A stretch of 64,000 bases of DNA from Tissierella sp. P1 (GCF_002266425.1 NZ_NPMN01000001.1:62001-126000); one strand, 5' to 3'. Shown: positions 21,402-30,458, counted from the stretch's first letter. The notes: generated by a model from the letters alone, not told the origin. Program-made: numbers and translations.

Positions 21402-21662
21402 TTATGTTTTATATACTATTTTTCGTACTGTTTCATATGCTAATCCAAATTCTTGAGATATTTGTTCTAAAGTATCCCCATTTTTATATTGTTTTTTTAT
21501 TTGTTTATTTCTAATTTCAAAATAACTTTTAGAGTCATTCTTCTCTCCCCATTTTAAATGTTCATCCCCGATGGGGATATATAAGATTTCTCCTCTTATA
21601 TATTTTTGAATTTCGGCTAACAAATATTTTGGTAATACTTCTGCTGCATTTATATATTTCAT
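21402..21662 (-). CDS. CD3324-family small HTH protein
   Basis: 86 residues from ATG 21662, preceded by AAAGGAG. The N-terminus (MKYINAAEVLPKYLLAEIQ) and the YIPIGDEHLKWGEKNDS segment match the clostridial CD3324 family. The C-terminus (EQISQEFGLAYETVRKIVY) is a helix-turn-helix of the Mor/sigma type. Probably a DNA-binding regulator; targets unknown. It follows the two-component genes on the same strand. Confidence 0.8.
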   Translation of the reverse strand: MKYINAAEVLPKYLLAEIQKYIRGEILYIPIGDEHLKWGEKNDSKSYFEIRNKQIKKQYKNGDTLEQISQEFGLAYETVRKIVYKT

Positions 21663-21723
21663 GACATCCGCTCCTTTATTTATCATCATATAAATAAATT
21701 ACAGAGTTCAGCAGATAGCTTAT

Positions 21724-21804
21724 TTATTGATCCCATACAGATGCTTTCTCTGTATGGTATAAGTCTTGATCGAGGCTATTTCTCAATATAACTCTTATTA
21801 TCAT
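21724..21804 (-). CDS. Possible 26-residue peptide
   Basis: ATG 21804 has a good AGGAGGG site eight bases upstream and the frame stays open for 26 codons. The product (MIIRVILRNSLDQDLYHTEK plus six residues) resembles nothing I know. An inverted repeat CATACAGA / TCTGTATG (21734-21756) lies inside it. It sits between the response regulator and the CD3324-like gene on the same strand. It may be a real small peptide or a gene remnant. Confidence 0.35.
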   Translation of the reverse strand: MIIRVILRNSLDQDLYHTEKASVWDQ

Positions 21805-21838
21805 TTAATTACCCTCCTATCGTTTATAATTATCCACT

Positions 21839-22438
21839 TTATAATTTATAATAATAAATTGCAAGCTGAGTTCTATCCCTTAGGGATAATTTCTCTAACA
21901 TATTAGAAATGTAATTTCTTACAGTACCCTCACTTAGAAATAACTTATCGGCAATTTCCTTGTTATTTAGTCCTTCGGCTACTAAAAGTAAAATATCAAA
22001 TTCCCTATCTGTTAAATCTATATCTATATTTTTCTTAGAATGCTTTTGTATATTAGATACTATCTTTGAATCGAAAACATGATTACCAGAATAAACTGCA
22101 TTTATGGCAGGGATGATACCTTGAATATTCTGCTTTAATATATAACCTTTACAGCCTAAGGAAAGGGCAGCAGATATATATTCATCATCTTGAAATGTTG
22201 TAATCAACAGTATTTTAGCATTGGGATCTCTATCTAAAATTTCTTGAGTCGCTTCTATTCCATTCATTTTTTCCATCCTTATATCCATAAGGATTAAATC
22301 TGGTTTGTGAAGGGAATAAAGTTCAACTGCTTCTATACCATTATGACCTACGGCCAAAACTTCTATTCCACTGGCATTTACGATTGTTTTTAAAGAATTT
22401 ACCACTAAATAATCATCATCTACGATTATAACTCTCAT
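21839..22438 (-). CDS. NarL/LuxR-type response regulator
   Basis: About 199 residues. Receiver domain with DDD at 7-9 and phospho-acceptor Asp52 in LILMDIRM; C-terminal LuxR helix-turn-helix (DREFDILLLVAEGLNNKEIADKLF starts it). ATG 22438 is preferred because AAGGG lies nine bases before it; ATG 22447 overlaps the kinase stop as ATGA. Paired with the kinase at 22444-23487. The divergent neighbour on the right is the RiPP cluster, which makes that cluster a candidate target. Confidence 0.9.
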   Translation of the reverse strand: MRVIIVDDDYLVVNSLKTIVNASGIEVLAVGHNGIEAVELYSLHKPDLILMDIRMEKMNGIEATQEILDRDPNAKILLITTFQDDEYISAALSLGCKGYILKQNIQGIIPAINAVYSGNHVFDSKIVSNIQKHSKKNIDIDLTDREFDILLLVAEGLNNKEIADKLFLSEGTVRNYISNMLEKLSLRDRTQLAIYYYKL

Positions 22439-22443
22439 ATACA

Positions 22444-23487
22444 TCATCCCTTCATTAAAGTCAGGTGTATTTTAAATCCATTATCAAATTCATAATTTAA
22501 AAAACCATTATATTTACTAGCGATTTCATTCATAGAAATAAGACCTATTCCTTTAGTTAAGAGATCATCTGTTTTATTAAATTTGTTGCCATTATCCCTC
22601 ACTATAATAGAATAGAACTTAGGTTGACTTAGAAGGCTGATTTTAAGCTCTGTAGCATTAGAATGTTTAGCACAATTGGTAATGGCTTCTCTTATAATAG
22701 ATAATATATCAAATTTTAAATCATATGGTAAACTATCTTCTAACTTATATATAAGTTGAATGTCTATAGTAGGAACTTCCCTGCAAAGGCTTTCGATTCT
22801 ACTTTCCAAATCAAGAGATTCATTATATAAATTATGGATACTGTTCCTAATATCATTCATTCCATTATTTAAGGTGTTTTGAAGTAAATCTAAACCTTCT
22901 ACCATGGTATTATCGGAGACTATCTTTAAGGCTTCTACCTGTAATATACTACTACTTATAGCATGACCTATTGAATCATGGAGTTCTCTTGCAATTCTAT
23001 TTCTTTCTGTAAGTATGGCAATATGAATATTCTTTTCTCTATCAATTTTTAATTGCTCAGTATATTTTTTTAAATAAATGGCGTCCTCTTTCAATCCATC
23101 CCTTACTATTTTGTTTTGATTTAAAAATACATTGAACCTTTTTGTCATAATTGAAAGGTAGATAGATATGGAGAAAACTAAAAGATTAGCTATAGAGAAA
23201 TCCCTTAGAATTAATATCATGGCGAAAAAAGCATATATATTGAAATCCAAATACATATTATACAAAATCAAAGGCAAGTAGTAGATAAATAAGGGATCAT
23301 AAAGATAAAATATTAAAAAGATAAAATAAATAAAAACCCTTACTTTTTTAGGGTGAAATAAATCTAAGCACAAGGAAAGAATCAGAGATATAAGAAAGTA
23401 AAAAACCAAGTCTCTTGTTGTATTTATTTTATAAGTATTATATAAACAAAAAAGAACTATGAATGATTTTTCTATAAATCTTCTCAT
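22444..23487 (-). CDS. Sensor histidine kinase, HisKA_3 type (DesK/LiaS-like)
   Basis: 347 residues. Four to six membrane helices fill the first ~115 residues with little outside them, then a short coiled coil and the dimerisation box RELHDSIGHAISSS with phospho-acceptor His170. The ATPase domain shows EAITNCAKHS and RDNGNKF. Kinases of this form sense signals at or in the membrane, often cell-envelope stress or lipids. It phosphorylates the overlapping response regulator. Confidence 0.9.
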   Translation of the reverse strand: MRRFIEKSFIVLFCLYNTYKINTTRDLVFYFLISLILSLCLDLFHPKKVRVFIYFIFLIFYLYDPLFIYYLPLILYNMYLDFNIYAFFAMILILRDFSIANLLVFSISIYLSIMTKRFNVFLNQNKIVRDGLKEDAIYLKKYTEQLKIDREKNIHIAILTERNRIARELHDSIGHAISSSILQVEALKIVSDNTMVEGLDLLQNTLNNGMNDIRNSIHNLYNESLDLESRIESLCREVPTIDIQLIYKLEDSLPYDLKFDILSIIREAITNCAKHSNATELKISLLSQPKFYSIIVRDNGNKFNKTDDLLTKGIGLISMNEIASKYNGFLNYEFDNGFKIHLTLMKG

Positions 23488-23960
23488 TAAGAAACTCCTT
23501 TATAAGCTTTCTATTATCTGTATAATCCAATTATACTAATATTTATTAAACTATACAAATATATTGTAATTTTATCTTGTAATATATAGTTTCTTTGGTC
23601 AGATAAATGCCGGTGGTCAGATTTGTGTATAATTATTTAAATAGAATCGACAAAATATGTCAAAAATTGAGCGGAATCAATAGGTTGACAGGCTTTTCTA
23701 TGAATGATATGCTGATTTTAGTGAAAACTTTGAAAATATGGAATATATGACCAATTTTAGCAACAATATATGATTCAGATATTGAATAATGACATAAATA
23801 TAATATATATTAAAGAACCCATATTTGTATATTATTTTCAAATTGTATTCTTAAGAGGCATTATTTTTCAAAAAATTAATTAGTAGAATTATGTAATTTC
23901 AAATTTACTAGCACTAGAGGTTGCTTTAATATAAAAGTATAAATAAGGAGGACATACAAA
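23488..23960. promoter_or_regulatory. Divergent control region between the two-component system and the protease/RiPP cluster
   Basis: A 473-bp gene-free stretch. TGGTCAGAT occurs twice in direct orientation (23596-23604 and 23614-23622), 18 bp apart. A promoter for the first lipoprotein is TTGACA (23685-23690), 17 bp, TATGCT (23708-23713). The 31 bp ending in its GGTTGAC share a pattern with the promoters at 27552 and 29906: GTC, then AA, T, AG, G and ATCAA at the same positions. No precursor-like ORF is seen here. Confidence 0.55.
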
Positions 23961-25604
23961 ATGAAAAATAAAAAAATCATACTCTTACTTATCATCACGA
24001 TATTACTTATAGGATGCAGTGAAAAAAAAGAGCCAATTAAATTAATAGAGGTTAGTGGTGAAGGCTCTACAATCTATGAAAACGATAATATAAAAATAAA
24101 AATAGCTGATAATGTAAATGAAAAAGAAACTATATATACGTCTATACTGAATGAGCTACAGAAAATAGATGAATTTTCTCCTATAGAAAATATTGAAATA
24201 CAAATATCAAAGCAATATATAGTTCCAAATATAGATAAGATAATAAAATGTGATGCTAAGTTTATAGAAACAGAAGAATTTAAAAAAGAACTTATAAAAA
24301 AATCCTATGGGATATATGATAATTGGATATCAGAAGGACTATATGCAAAGATATATAACACAGAAAAAAGTCAAATAGACTTCGCTACATATTATTCAGA
24401 TAATGAATTCTCATTATTTGGAGCAAGGTTTTTTGAACCATTTGCATCAAAGGAAGAGATAGAAAGTGTGAAATCTGCATCTATAGATTTAGTGGAATAT
24501 CTATTAGAAAACAATAAAAAGATGGAGCTTATAAAAAACAATATAGAATTATCTGATATAGAAGCTTGGGCAAAGGAAAAGGATATAGATTTATCTTATC
24601 AAAGGGAAATAGAAAGTTTAATGAATAGGATGGAAGTATATGATATAGCAGATAAACTCATTATAAATACCAGAGAAGAAATAAATGGATTTAAGATAGA
24701 TATTAGTATTGCAGATATAAAAACAGGACATGAAAAAACTGAACAATATGATACATCAAAGAAGATAGAGCAAATTATATTAAGGTTTGACAGAGATATA
24801 TTAGCTATAAAGAAGGGGATTGAAAACGATGCGCCAAGATTCTATGCTGAATATAAAGAAGTATTAAATAATGTTCCTAAGATAAAATATATTTTTGAAA
24901 TGCCTTCGGAGCCTTTTAGGGGTGGCGGTTATGTTATGAAAGGGACTGACGAAATATACTTAATAAACATAAATACTCAAGTACATGAGTATTGTCATTT
25001 TCTATTTCATAATCCGTTTATTAAAAAGGATATAGTTGTTAATAAGCCATCAGGGTTAGATGAAGGAATTGCCAATTATTTATATGTAGTGTATTCAGAG
25101 ACGTATGGTAAATGGATAGAAAGAACATTTTATGTTATTGAAAATCCAATGGAGCGCAATGGGGTAGAAAATGCTACGAGTGATATTTTAATAGCGGTAG
25201 AGAAGTTAAGTGAGAAACAGCTTAATATTTATACTGAAAACAATATTAGTGCAAATAATGTTGAAGAAATATTAAAGAGTAAAAATAAAAGAATACTAGC
25301 AAGCCATGTTGAATATTCTTTTACAATTAAGATTAGCGAAACTATTACTGGTGATAAATTAAGTAGGGGGATAGCACCTTTGGATTTAATGAATGAAGGA
25401 GACTCTATGGATTATGTTGTAAATTTTAGTTTTATTCCATATTTAATAGAAGAATATGGATTGGAAAAGATACTTTATTTAAATGTCGCAAGTTTTGATG
25501 GGCTGACCTATAAAGAGGTATTTGGAAAAACCTTTGATGAATTAAAAGTAGATTGGATGGACTATTTAAAAGAAACTATTAAAGGTATTGAATCCATACT
25601 TTAA
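23961..25604 (+). CDS. HEYCH-type zinc metalloprotease lipoprotein, copy 1
   Basis: 547 residues behind AAGGAGG. Lipobox LIGC gives a lipidated Cys19, so the protein sits on the outer face of the membrane. HEYCH at 342-346 and Glu368 in LDEGIANYL, 21 residues after the second His, form a gluzincin zinc site. The C-terminus (EYGLEKILYL ... YKEVFGKTFDELKVDWMDYL) resembles the end of Peptidase_MA-like domains. Residues 20-330 are not recognised. First of four paralogs; it is preceded by its own promoter but no precursor peptide. Probable role: peptide maturation or self-protection in the adjacent RiPP system (inference). Confidence 0.8.
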   Translation: MKNKKIILLLIITILLIGCSEKKEPIKLIEVSGEGSTIYENDNIKIKIADNVNEKETIYTSILNELQKIDEFSPIENIEIQISKQYIVPNIDKIIKCDAKFIETEEFKKELIKKSYGIYDNWISEGLYAKIYNTEKSQIDFATYYSDNEFSLFGARFFEPFASKEEIESVKSASIDLVEYLLENNKKMELIKNNIELSDIEAWAKEKDIDLSYQREIESLMNRMEVYDIADKLIINTREEINGFKIDISIADIKTGHEKTEQYDTSKKIEQIILRFDRDILAIKKGIENDAPRFYAEYKEVLNNVPKIKYIFEMPSEPFRGGGYVMKGTDEIYLININTQVHEYCHFLFHNPFIKKDIVVNKPSGLDEGIANYLYVVYSETYGKWIERTFYVIENPMERNGVENATSDILIAVEKLSEKQLNIYTENNISANNVEEILKSKNKRILASHVEYSFTIKISETITGDKLSRGIAPLDLMNEGDSMDYVVNFSFIPYLIEEYGLEKILYLNVASFDGLTYKEVFGKTFDELKVDWMDYLKETIKGIESIL

Positions 25605-25756
25605 TAGTTGATATTCTATACTGCTATTTAAATATCTACTAAATATATAATATAGAATAGATAGAAATAATTTGCATCTATTCTATATTAGTATTTATCT
25701 AATTCTATCATCTTTATATTATTTGAATAAAAAAGTAGCCAAAGGAGGACATATGA
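25605..25756 (+). promoter_or_regulatory. Hairpin between protease copies 1 and 2, relic of a cassette junction
   Basis: TAGAATAGAT pairs with ATCTATTCTA around 25660-25688, followed by TATTAGTATTTATCTAATTC. The same downstream text (TATATTAATATTTATCTA) follows the hairpin behind precursor 1 at 27999-28035. This suggests a precursor gene once stood upstream of copy 2 and was lost. Confidence 0.45.
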
Positions 25757-27379
25757 ATGAAAAATAAAAAAATTTTATTTCTACTTATCATCACAATAGT
25801 TCTTATAGGGTGCAGTGAAAAAAAAGAGCCAATCAAATTAATAGAGGTTAGTGGTGAAGGTGGCTCTACAATTTATCAAAACGACAATATAAAGATAGAA
25901 ATCTCTAGCAATATGGAAAATCCAGAAGATATATACAAATCAATATTAAATGAATTACAGAGAATAGATAAGTTTGCCAAGGTAGGAAGTCTCGAAATAC
26001 AAATATCAAAGAGAAATATAATTCCAAGGTTAGACAAGATAATAAAATGTGATGGAAAGTATATAGAGACAGAAGAATTCAAGAAGGAACTAATTAAAAA
26101 ATCCTATGGTATATATGATAACTGGATATCAGAAGGACTATATGCAAAGATATATGATATAGAGAAACCAGAAGTAGACTTCGCTTCATATTATGCGAAT
26201 AATGAATTCTCCTTATTTGGGTCAAGGTTCTTTGAGCCGTTTTCATCGGGGGAGGAAATAGAAAGCATAAAATCAGCATCCATAGATTTAGTAGAATACC
26301 TGTTAGAAAATAATAAAAAGGAAGAATTGCTAAAAAATAATATAAAAGTATCGGATATGGAAAACTGGGAAAAAGGGATAGATTTAGATTATCAAAGAGA
26401 AATAGATAGTCTGATGAATAGGATGGAAGTGTTAGAAATAGTGAATAAGTTAATTATAAATACTAAAGAAGAAATAAATGGGTTTAAAATAGATATTAGT
26501 ACTGCAGAAATAAATGAACAGTATGGTACAGCAAGAAAAATAGAACAGCTTATACTGAGATTTGATAGAGATATATTAGCTATAAAGAAGGGAATAGAAA
26601 AGGATGCTCCTAAATTTTATTCAGAATATAAAGAGGTACTAAATAATGTACCTAAAATAGAATATATTTTTGATACTACTAACTCCTATGATTCTATTGA
26701 TGGAGGATTTTTTTCCAGAGGAACTGACAAAATAAACTTAAGAGATATAAATTCTCATGCACATGAATATTGCCATTTGTTTTTCTATAGTCCTTTTATG
26801 GAAAAAGGTATAAATATTGCAAAACCTGAATGGTTAAATGAAGGAATTGCAAATTATTTAGATATAATATATTCAGAAGCTTCTATTAAAATGATTGAAG
26901 ATGAATTTAATAACATACCAAATTATACAGAGCTTCTATCTACACAAGACTTCACAGAAAATGAGTTAAAAGAACTAAAGAGTTTATATCACGATTTATT
27001 AAATATTTATATTAAAAATGATATTGATATCAATAATATAGAAGAAATTGCAAAGAGAAAAAATAAGAGAATAATGAAAAACAATTTGAACGTTTTATAT
27101 AGAGTTAAATTTCGTAAGATTCTAGATACTAACTCAAATGAAGGAAATGCACCTATGGATTTGATGATAGAAGGTGATTCCATGGATTATCACAAGAACT
27201 TTAGTTTCTTTAATTATTTAGTTGAGGAATATGGATTGGGAAAGATGCTTTACCTAAATGTTGCAGATTTTAATGGATTGACCTATAAAGAAGTATTTGG
27301 AAAAACCTTTGAAGAACTAAAAGTAGATTGGATGAATTACTTAAAAGAAAATATCAAAGGTATTGAATCGATACTATGA
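25757..27379 (+). CDS. HEYCH-type zinc metalloprotease lipoprotein, copy 2
   Basis: 540 residues, ATG 25757 behind AAAGGAGG. Lipobox LIGC (Cys19), zinc site HEYCH at 336-340 with Glu362 in LNEGIANYL. The middle and N-terminus diverge from copies 1, 3 and 4 (for example SNMENPEDIYKSILNELQRI), whereas the last ~170 residues are almost identical to copy 3. The gene ends just before the first duplicated leader (27380-27824). Outer-surface protease presumed; substrate not shown. Confidence 0.8.
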   Translation: MKNKKILFLLIITIVLIGCSEKKEPIKLIEVSGEGGSTIYQNDNIKIEISSNMENPEDIYKSILNELQRIDKFAKVGSLEIQISKRNIIPRLDKIIKCDGKYIETEEFKKELIKKSYGIYDNWISEGLYAKIYDIEKPEVDFASYYANNEFSLFGSRFFEPFSSGEEIESIKSASIDLVEYLLENNKKEELLKNNIKVSDMENWEKGIDLDYQREIDSLMNRMEVLEIVNKLIINTKEEINGFKIDISTAEINEQYGTARKIEQLILRFDRDILAIKKGIEKDAPKFYSEYKEVLNNVPKIEYIFDTTNSYDSIDGGFFSRGTDKINLRDINSHAHEYCHLFFYSPFMEKGINIAKPEWLNEGIANYLDIIYSEASIKMIEDEFNNIPNYTELLSTQDFTENELKELKSLYHDLLNIYIKNDIDINNIEEIAKRKNKRIMKNNLNVLYRVKFRKILDTNSNEGNAPMDLMIEGDSMDYHKNFSFFNYLVEEYGLGKMLYLNVADFNGLTYKEVFGKTFEELKVDWMNYLKENIKGIESIL

Positions 27380-27824
27380 TATCTTGCAAGTTCTTGGGAT
27401 TGAATAGATGTTGAGTGTATAATTAAATAGTTTTGAAATATTGAAAAAGTCACTTGGAGTTAAAAGAGATAATTTTGACTGACTTATATTTATTCGATAA
27501 TATATACCGAATTATGTTGAATAATGTCGGGAAATAAGTCGTATCAACGGGTTGACGGGATGTTTCAGTGATAGTACAATGAACTTATGAATTGGCTAAT
27601 GGAAGTATTTGATATAATATTATGCTAATATTTCTATAGCTCTCTATGGGGAAAGGGGAATAGAGTAGGTCTCTCATTTATAAACTAATTTTGAATTATA
27701 TATATGATTAGTTAATTATGTATAAAATGAGAGAAACCCAGCCATTTCAATTAAAGAGTAGTACTTATGTTAATTACAGAATTTTGTAATTAGCGACAAA
27801 TACTTATAGAAGGGAGGAGAAAAT
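27380..27824 (+). repeat. Duplicated promoter/leader, copy A (upstream of precursor 1)
   Basis: About 445 bp, roughly 90% like 29739-30178 by eye. It holds TTCG-N11-CGAA (near 27493-27511), GTCGGGAAATAAGTCG, and the promoter TTGACG (27552-27557), 17 bp, TACAAT (27575-27580). The transcribed part forms a long imperfect hairpin from GGTCTCTCATTT (about 27669) to AAAATGAGAGAAACC (about 27738), then AATTACA / TGTAATT before the AGGGAGGAG ribosome site. This points to a structured, probably regulated mRNA leader. Confidence 0.75.
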
Positions 27825-27986
27825 ATGAAATCATTGAACGATATTATCTGGAATGAAGATATTGATTTAGAAGAAGAGAAAAATGGCGACATTCAATTTG
27901 GAGATGACCCACGCTTAGAGCAAAGTTGTGGAATTAATGTTAACTGTGGTTGTGGATCATATAACCCATCCACATTATGTAATTGA
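27825..27986 (+). CDS. RiPP precursor peptide 1 (53 aa)
   Basis: Missed by length cut-offs but preceded by AGGGAGGAG. An acidic leader (MKSLNDIIWNEDIDLEEE..., then DDPRLEQ) is followed by a Cys/Gly-rich core beginning SCGINVNCGCG and ending TLCN, with Cys at 35, 41, 43 and 52. The first 36 residues equal those of precursor 2; the core is entirely different. Two radical SAM enzymes and an exporter lie in the same cluster. This fits a leader-guided, Cys-modified peptide such as a sactipeptide or related thioether peptide; the actual modification is unknown. Confidence 0.8.
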   Translation: MKSLNDIIWNEDIDLEEEKNGDIQFGDDPRLEQSCGINVNCGCGSYNPSTLCN

Positions 27987-27998
27987 TAATTTTCAAGG

Positions 27999-28035
27999 TA
28001 TAAAATAGATGGAACTTAGCTCCATCTATTTTATA
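27999..28035 (+). terminator. Hairpin between precursor 1 and protease copy 3
   Basis: Perfect 15-bp arms TATAAAATAGATGGA / TCCATCTATTTTATA with a 7-base loop. The U tract is weak (TATTAATATTT), so it probably stops most transcripts after the precursor and lets a fraction read into the protease gene. That would give high peptide and low protease levels. Confidence 0.65.
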
Positions 28036-28094
28036 TTAATATTTATCTAAGTTTTATTCTTTGTATGAAACTTTGCTAGAATGGGGGATATAAA

Positions 28095-29738
28095 ATGAAA
28101 AATAGAAAAATCATACTCTTACTTACCATCACAATATTTCTTATAGGATGTAGTGAAAAAAAAGAACCAATCCAATTAATTGAAGCCAATGGTGGAGGTT
28201 CTACAATCTATCGAAATGATAATATAAAGATAAAAATATCAGATAATACAGATGAAAAGGGAAGTATATATACATCTATACTAAATGAACTACAAAAAAT
28301 AAATGAATTTTCACCAATAGAAAATCTTGAAATAGAAATATCAAAACAATATATAGTTCCAAATATAGAGAAGATGATAAAATGTGATGCCAAGTTTATA
28401 GAAACGGAAGAGTTTAAAAAGGAACTTATAAAAAAGTCCTATGGAATATATGATAACTGGATATCAGAGGGACTTTATAGCAAAATATTTGGACAACAAA
28501 ATGAAAGTATAGATTTTACTACATATTATTCAAATAATGATTTCTCATTATTTGGAGCAAGGTTTTTTAAGCCATTTGTATCAAAGGAAGAGATAGAAAG
28601 TGTAAAATCTGCATCTATAGATTTAGTGGAATACATATTAAAAAACAATAAGAAGGAAGAACTTCTTAAAAACAATATAGAAATATCAGATATAGAAGAA
28701 TGGGCAGAAGAAAAGAGTATAGATTTATCTTATCAAAGAGAAATTGAAAGTTTAATGAATAGAATGGAAGTATACGATATAGCAGATAAATTCATTATAA
28801 ATACGAGAGAAGAAATAAATGGATTTAAAATAGATATAAGCATGACAGAAATAAAAGCAAAAAATGAAAGAACTAAACAGTATGATACAGCAGAAAAAAT
28901 AGAACAAATTATATTGATGTTTGATAGAGATATATTAGCTGTAAGAAAGGGAATAGAGGAAGAAGCACCAAAATTCTATGCTGAATATAAGGAAATATTA
29001 AACAATGTTCCTAAGATAAAATATATTTTTAATACGAGTGTTGATTATTTGCCTGATGGTGGATTTGTGATACAGCCAGGAAGTGAAGAAGTAAATTTGA
29101 AAATATTGAACGTTCATGCACACGAATATTGCCATATTTTATTTCGTAATCCTTTTATAGAAAAAGGTATAAATATAGGAATTTCAGGATGGATTGGTGA
29201 AGGAATTGCGAATTATATGCACGGAGTGTATTCAGAATCTTATATGAAAATGATGGAAGATGGATTTAATAACATACCCAATTATACAGAACTTCTAGGT
29301 ACACAAGATTTTACAGAAGAAGAGTTAAAAGAACTAAAGAGTTTATACGATAATTTATTAAATATTTATATTAAAAATGATATTGATATTAATAATATAG
29401 AAGAAATTGCAAAGAGTAAAAATAAGAGAATAGTGGAAAATAATTTGAGAGTTTTACACAAAGTTAAATTTCATAAGACACTAGGTATTGACTTAAATGA
29501 AGGAAATGCACCCATGGATTTAATGACTGAAGGTGACACTATGGATTATCACAAAAATTTTAGTTTTTTTAATTACTTAGTTGAAGAATATGGATTGGAG
29601 AAGATGCTTTACCTAAATGTTGCAGATTTTAATGGATTAACCTATAAAGAAGTATTTGGAAAAACCTTTGAAGAACTAAAAGTAGATTGGATGAATTACT
29701 TAAAAGAAAATATTAAGGATATTGAATCGATACTATGA
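28095..29738 (+). CDS. HEYCH-type zinc metalloprotease lipoprotein, copy 3
   Basis: 547 residues. Lipobox LIGC (Cys19), HEYCH in NVHAHEYCHILF and Glu in IGEGIANYM. The N-terminal ~300 residues resemble copies 1 and 4 (NEFSPIENLEIEISKQYIVP) but the C-terminal part from NNIPNYTELL onward matches copy 2, which makes it a mosaic. It follows precursor 1 in the same cassette, so it is the likely dedicated partner of that peptide. Confidence 0.8.
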   Translation: MKNRKIILLLTITIFLIGCSEKKEPIQLIEANGGGSTIYRNDNIKIKISDNTDEKGSIYTSILNELQKINEFSPIENLEIEISKQYIVPNIEKMIKCDAKFIETEEFKKELIKKSYGIYDNWISEGLYSKIFGQQNESIDFTTYYSNNDFSLFGARFFKPFVSKEEIESVKSASIDLVEYILKNNKKEELLKNNIEISDIEEWAEEKSIDLSYQREIESLMNRMEVYDIADKFIINTREEINGFKIDISMTEIKAKNERTKQYDTAEKIEQIILMFDRDILAVRKGIEEEAPKFYAEYKEILNNVPKIKYIFNTSVDYLPDGGFVIQPGSEEVNLKILNVHAHEYCHILFRNPFIEKGINIGISGWIGEGIANYMHGVYSESYMKMMEDGFNNIPNYTELLGTQDFTEEELKELKSLYDNLLNIYIKNDIDINNIEEIAKSKNKRIVENNLRVLHKVKFHKTLGIDLNEGNAPMDLMTEGDTMDYHKNFSFFNYLVEEYGLEKMLYLNVADFNGLTYKEVFGKTFEELKVDWMNYLKENIKDIESIL

Positions 29739-30178
29739 TATCGTATAAGTTTTTTGGATAGATGTTGAGTGTATAATTAAATAGTTTTGAGATATTGAAA
29801 AAGTCAGTTGGAATTAAAACAGATAATTCTGGCTGACTTATATTTATTCGACAATACATACCGAATTATGTTGAATAATGTCGGGAAATAAGTCGTATCA
29901 ACGGGTTGACGGAATGTTTGAGTGATAGTACAATGAACTTATGAATTGGCTAATGAAAGTATTTGGTATAATATTATGCTAATATTTCTATAGTTCTCTA
30001 TGGGGAAAGGGGAATAGAGTAGGTTTCTCATTTCTAGACTAATTTTGAATTATATATATGATTAATGAATTATGTCTAAAATGAGAGAAACCCAGCCATT
30101 TCAATTAAAAGAGTAGTACTTATGCCAATTACATGATTTGTAATTAGCAGCAAATACTTATAGAAGGGAGGAGAAAAT
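29739..30178 (+). repeat. Duplicated promoter/leader, copy B (upstream of precursor 2)
   Basis: About 440 bp nearly matching 27380-27824. The promoter is TTGACG (29906-29911), 17 bp, TACAAT (29929-29934). The long hairpin is kept: GGTTTCTCATTTCTAGACTAAT pairs with its counterpart near 30062-30095, and the change to CTAGA on one side is matched by CTAAA on the other. AGGGAGGAG precedes the precursor start. Confidence 0.75.
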
Positions 30179-30352
30179 ATGAAATCATTGAACGATATTA
30201 TCTGGAATGAAGACATTGATTTAGAAGAAGAGAAAAATGGCGACATTCAATTTGGAGATGACCCACGCTTAGAGCAAAGTTGTGGTGGTGTGCTTAGTCC
30301 TGGTTGTAAAATAGATTACTCATATCGCCCTGCAACAGGATGTACTAAATAA
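30179..30352 (+). CDS. RiPP precursor peptide 2 (57 aa)
   Basis: The leader equals precursor 1 at every one of the first 36 residues (one silent difference in the codons, GAT/GAC), up to EQSCG. The core then reads GVLSPGCKIDYSYRPATGC and ends TK, with Cys at 35, 43 and 55. The sharp change from identity to unrelated sequence is typical of RiPP precursors sharing one modifying machinery. AGGGAGGAG lies upstream of ATG 30179. The mature structure and activity cannot be told. Confidence 0.8.
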   Translation: MKSLNDIIWNEDIDLEEEKNGDIQFGDDPRLEQSCGGVLSPGCKIDYSYRPATGCTK

Positions 30353-30361
30353 TTTCTAAGA

Positions 30362-30397
30362 TATAAAATAGGTGGATTAATCTCCATCTATTTTATA
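30362..30397 (+). terminator. Hairpin between precursor 2 and protease copy 4
   Basis: TATAAAATAGGTGGA / TCCATCTATTTTATA, the same structure as at 27999-28035 with one G-T pair, followed by TTAATTTTTATT. Likely partial terminator between precursor and protease. Confidence 0.65.
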
Positions 30398-30458
30398 TTA
30401 ATTTTTATTCAAACTCTAATAGTTGTAGAAATTTTACAAGGGGGAATATAAAATAAAA

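Noticed and set aside
23488..23960. A third precursor peptide upstream of protease copy 1
   Set aside because: The promoter is related, but no frame with the leader pattern MKSLND or a Cys-rich end is present.
27380..30178. CRISPR array, suggested by the repeated sequence
   Set aside because: Only two long, imperfect copies with promoters and hairpins; no short regular repeats or spacers.
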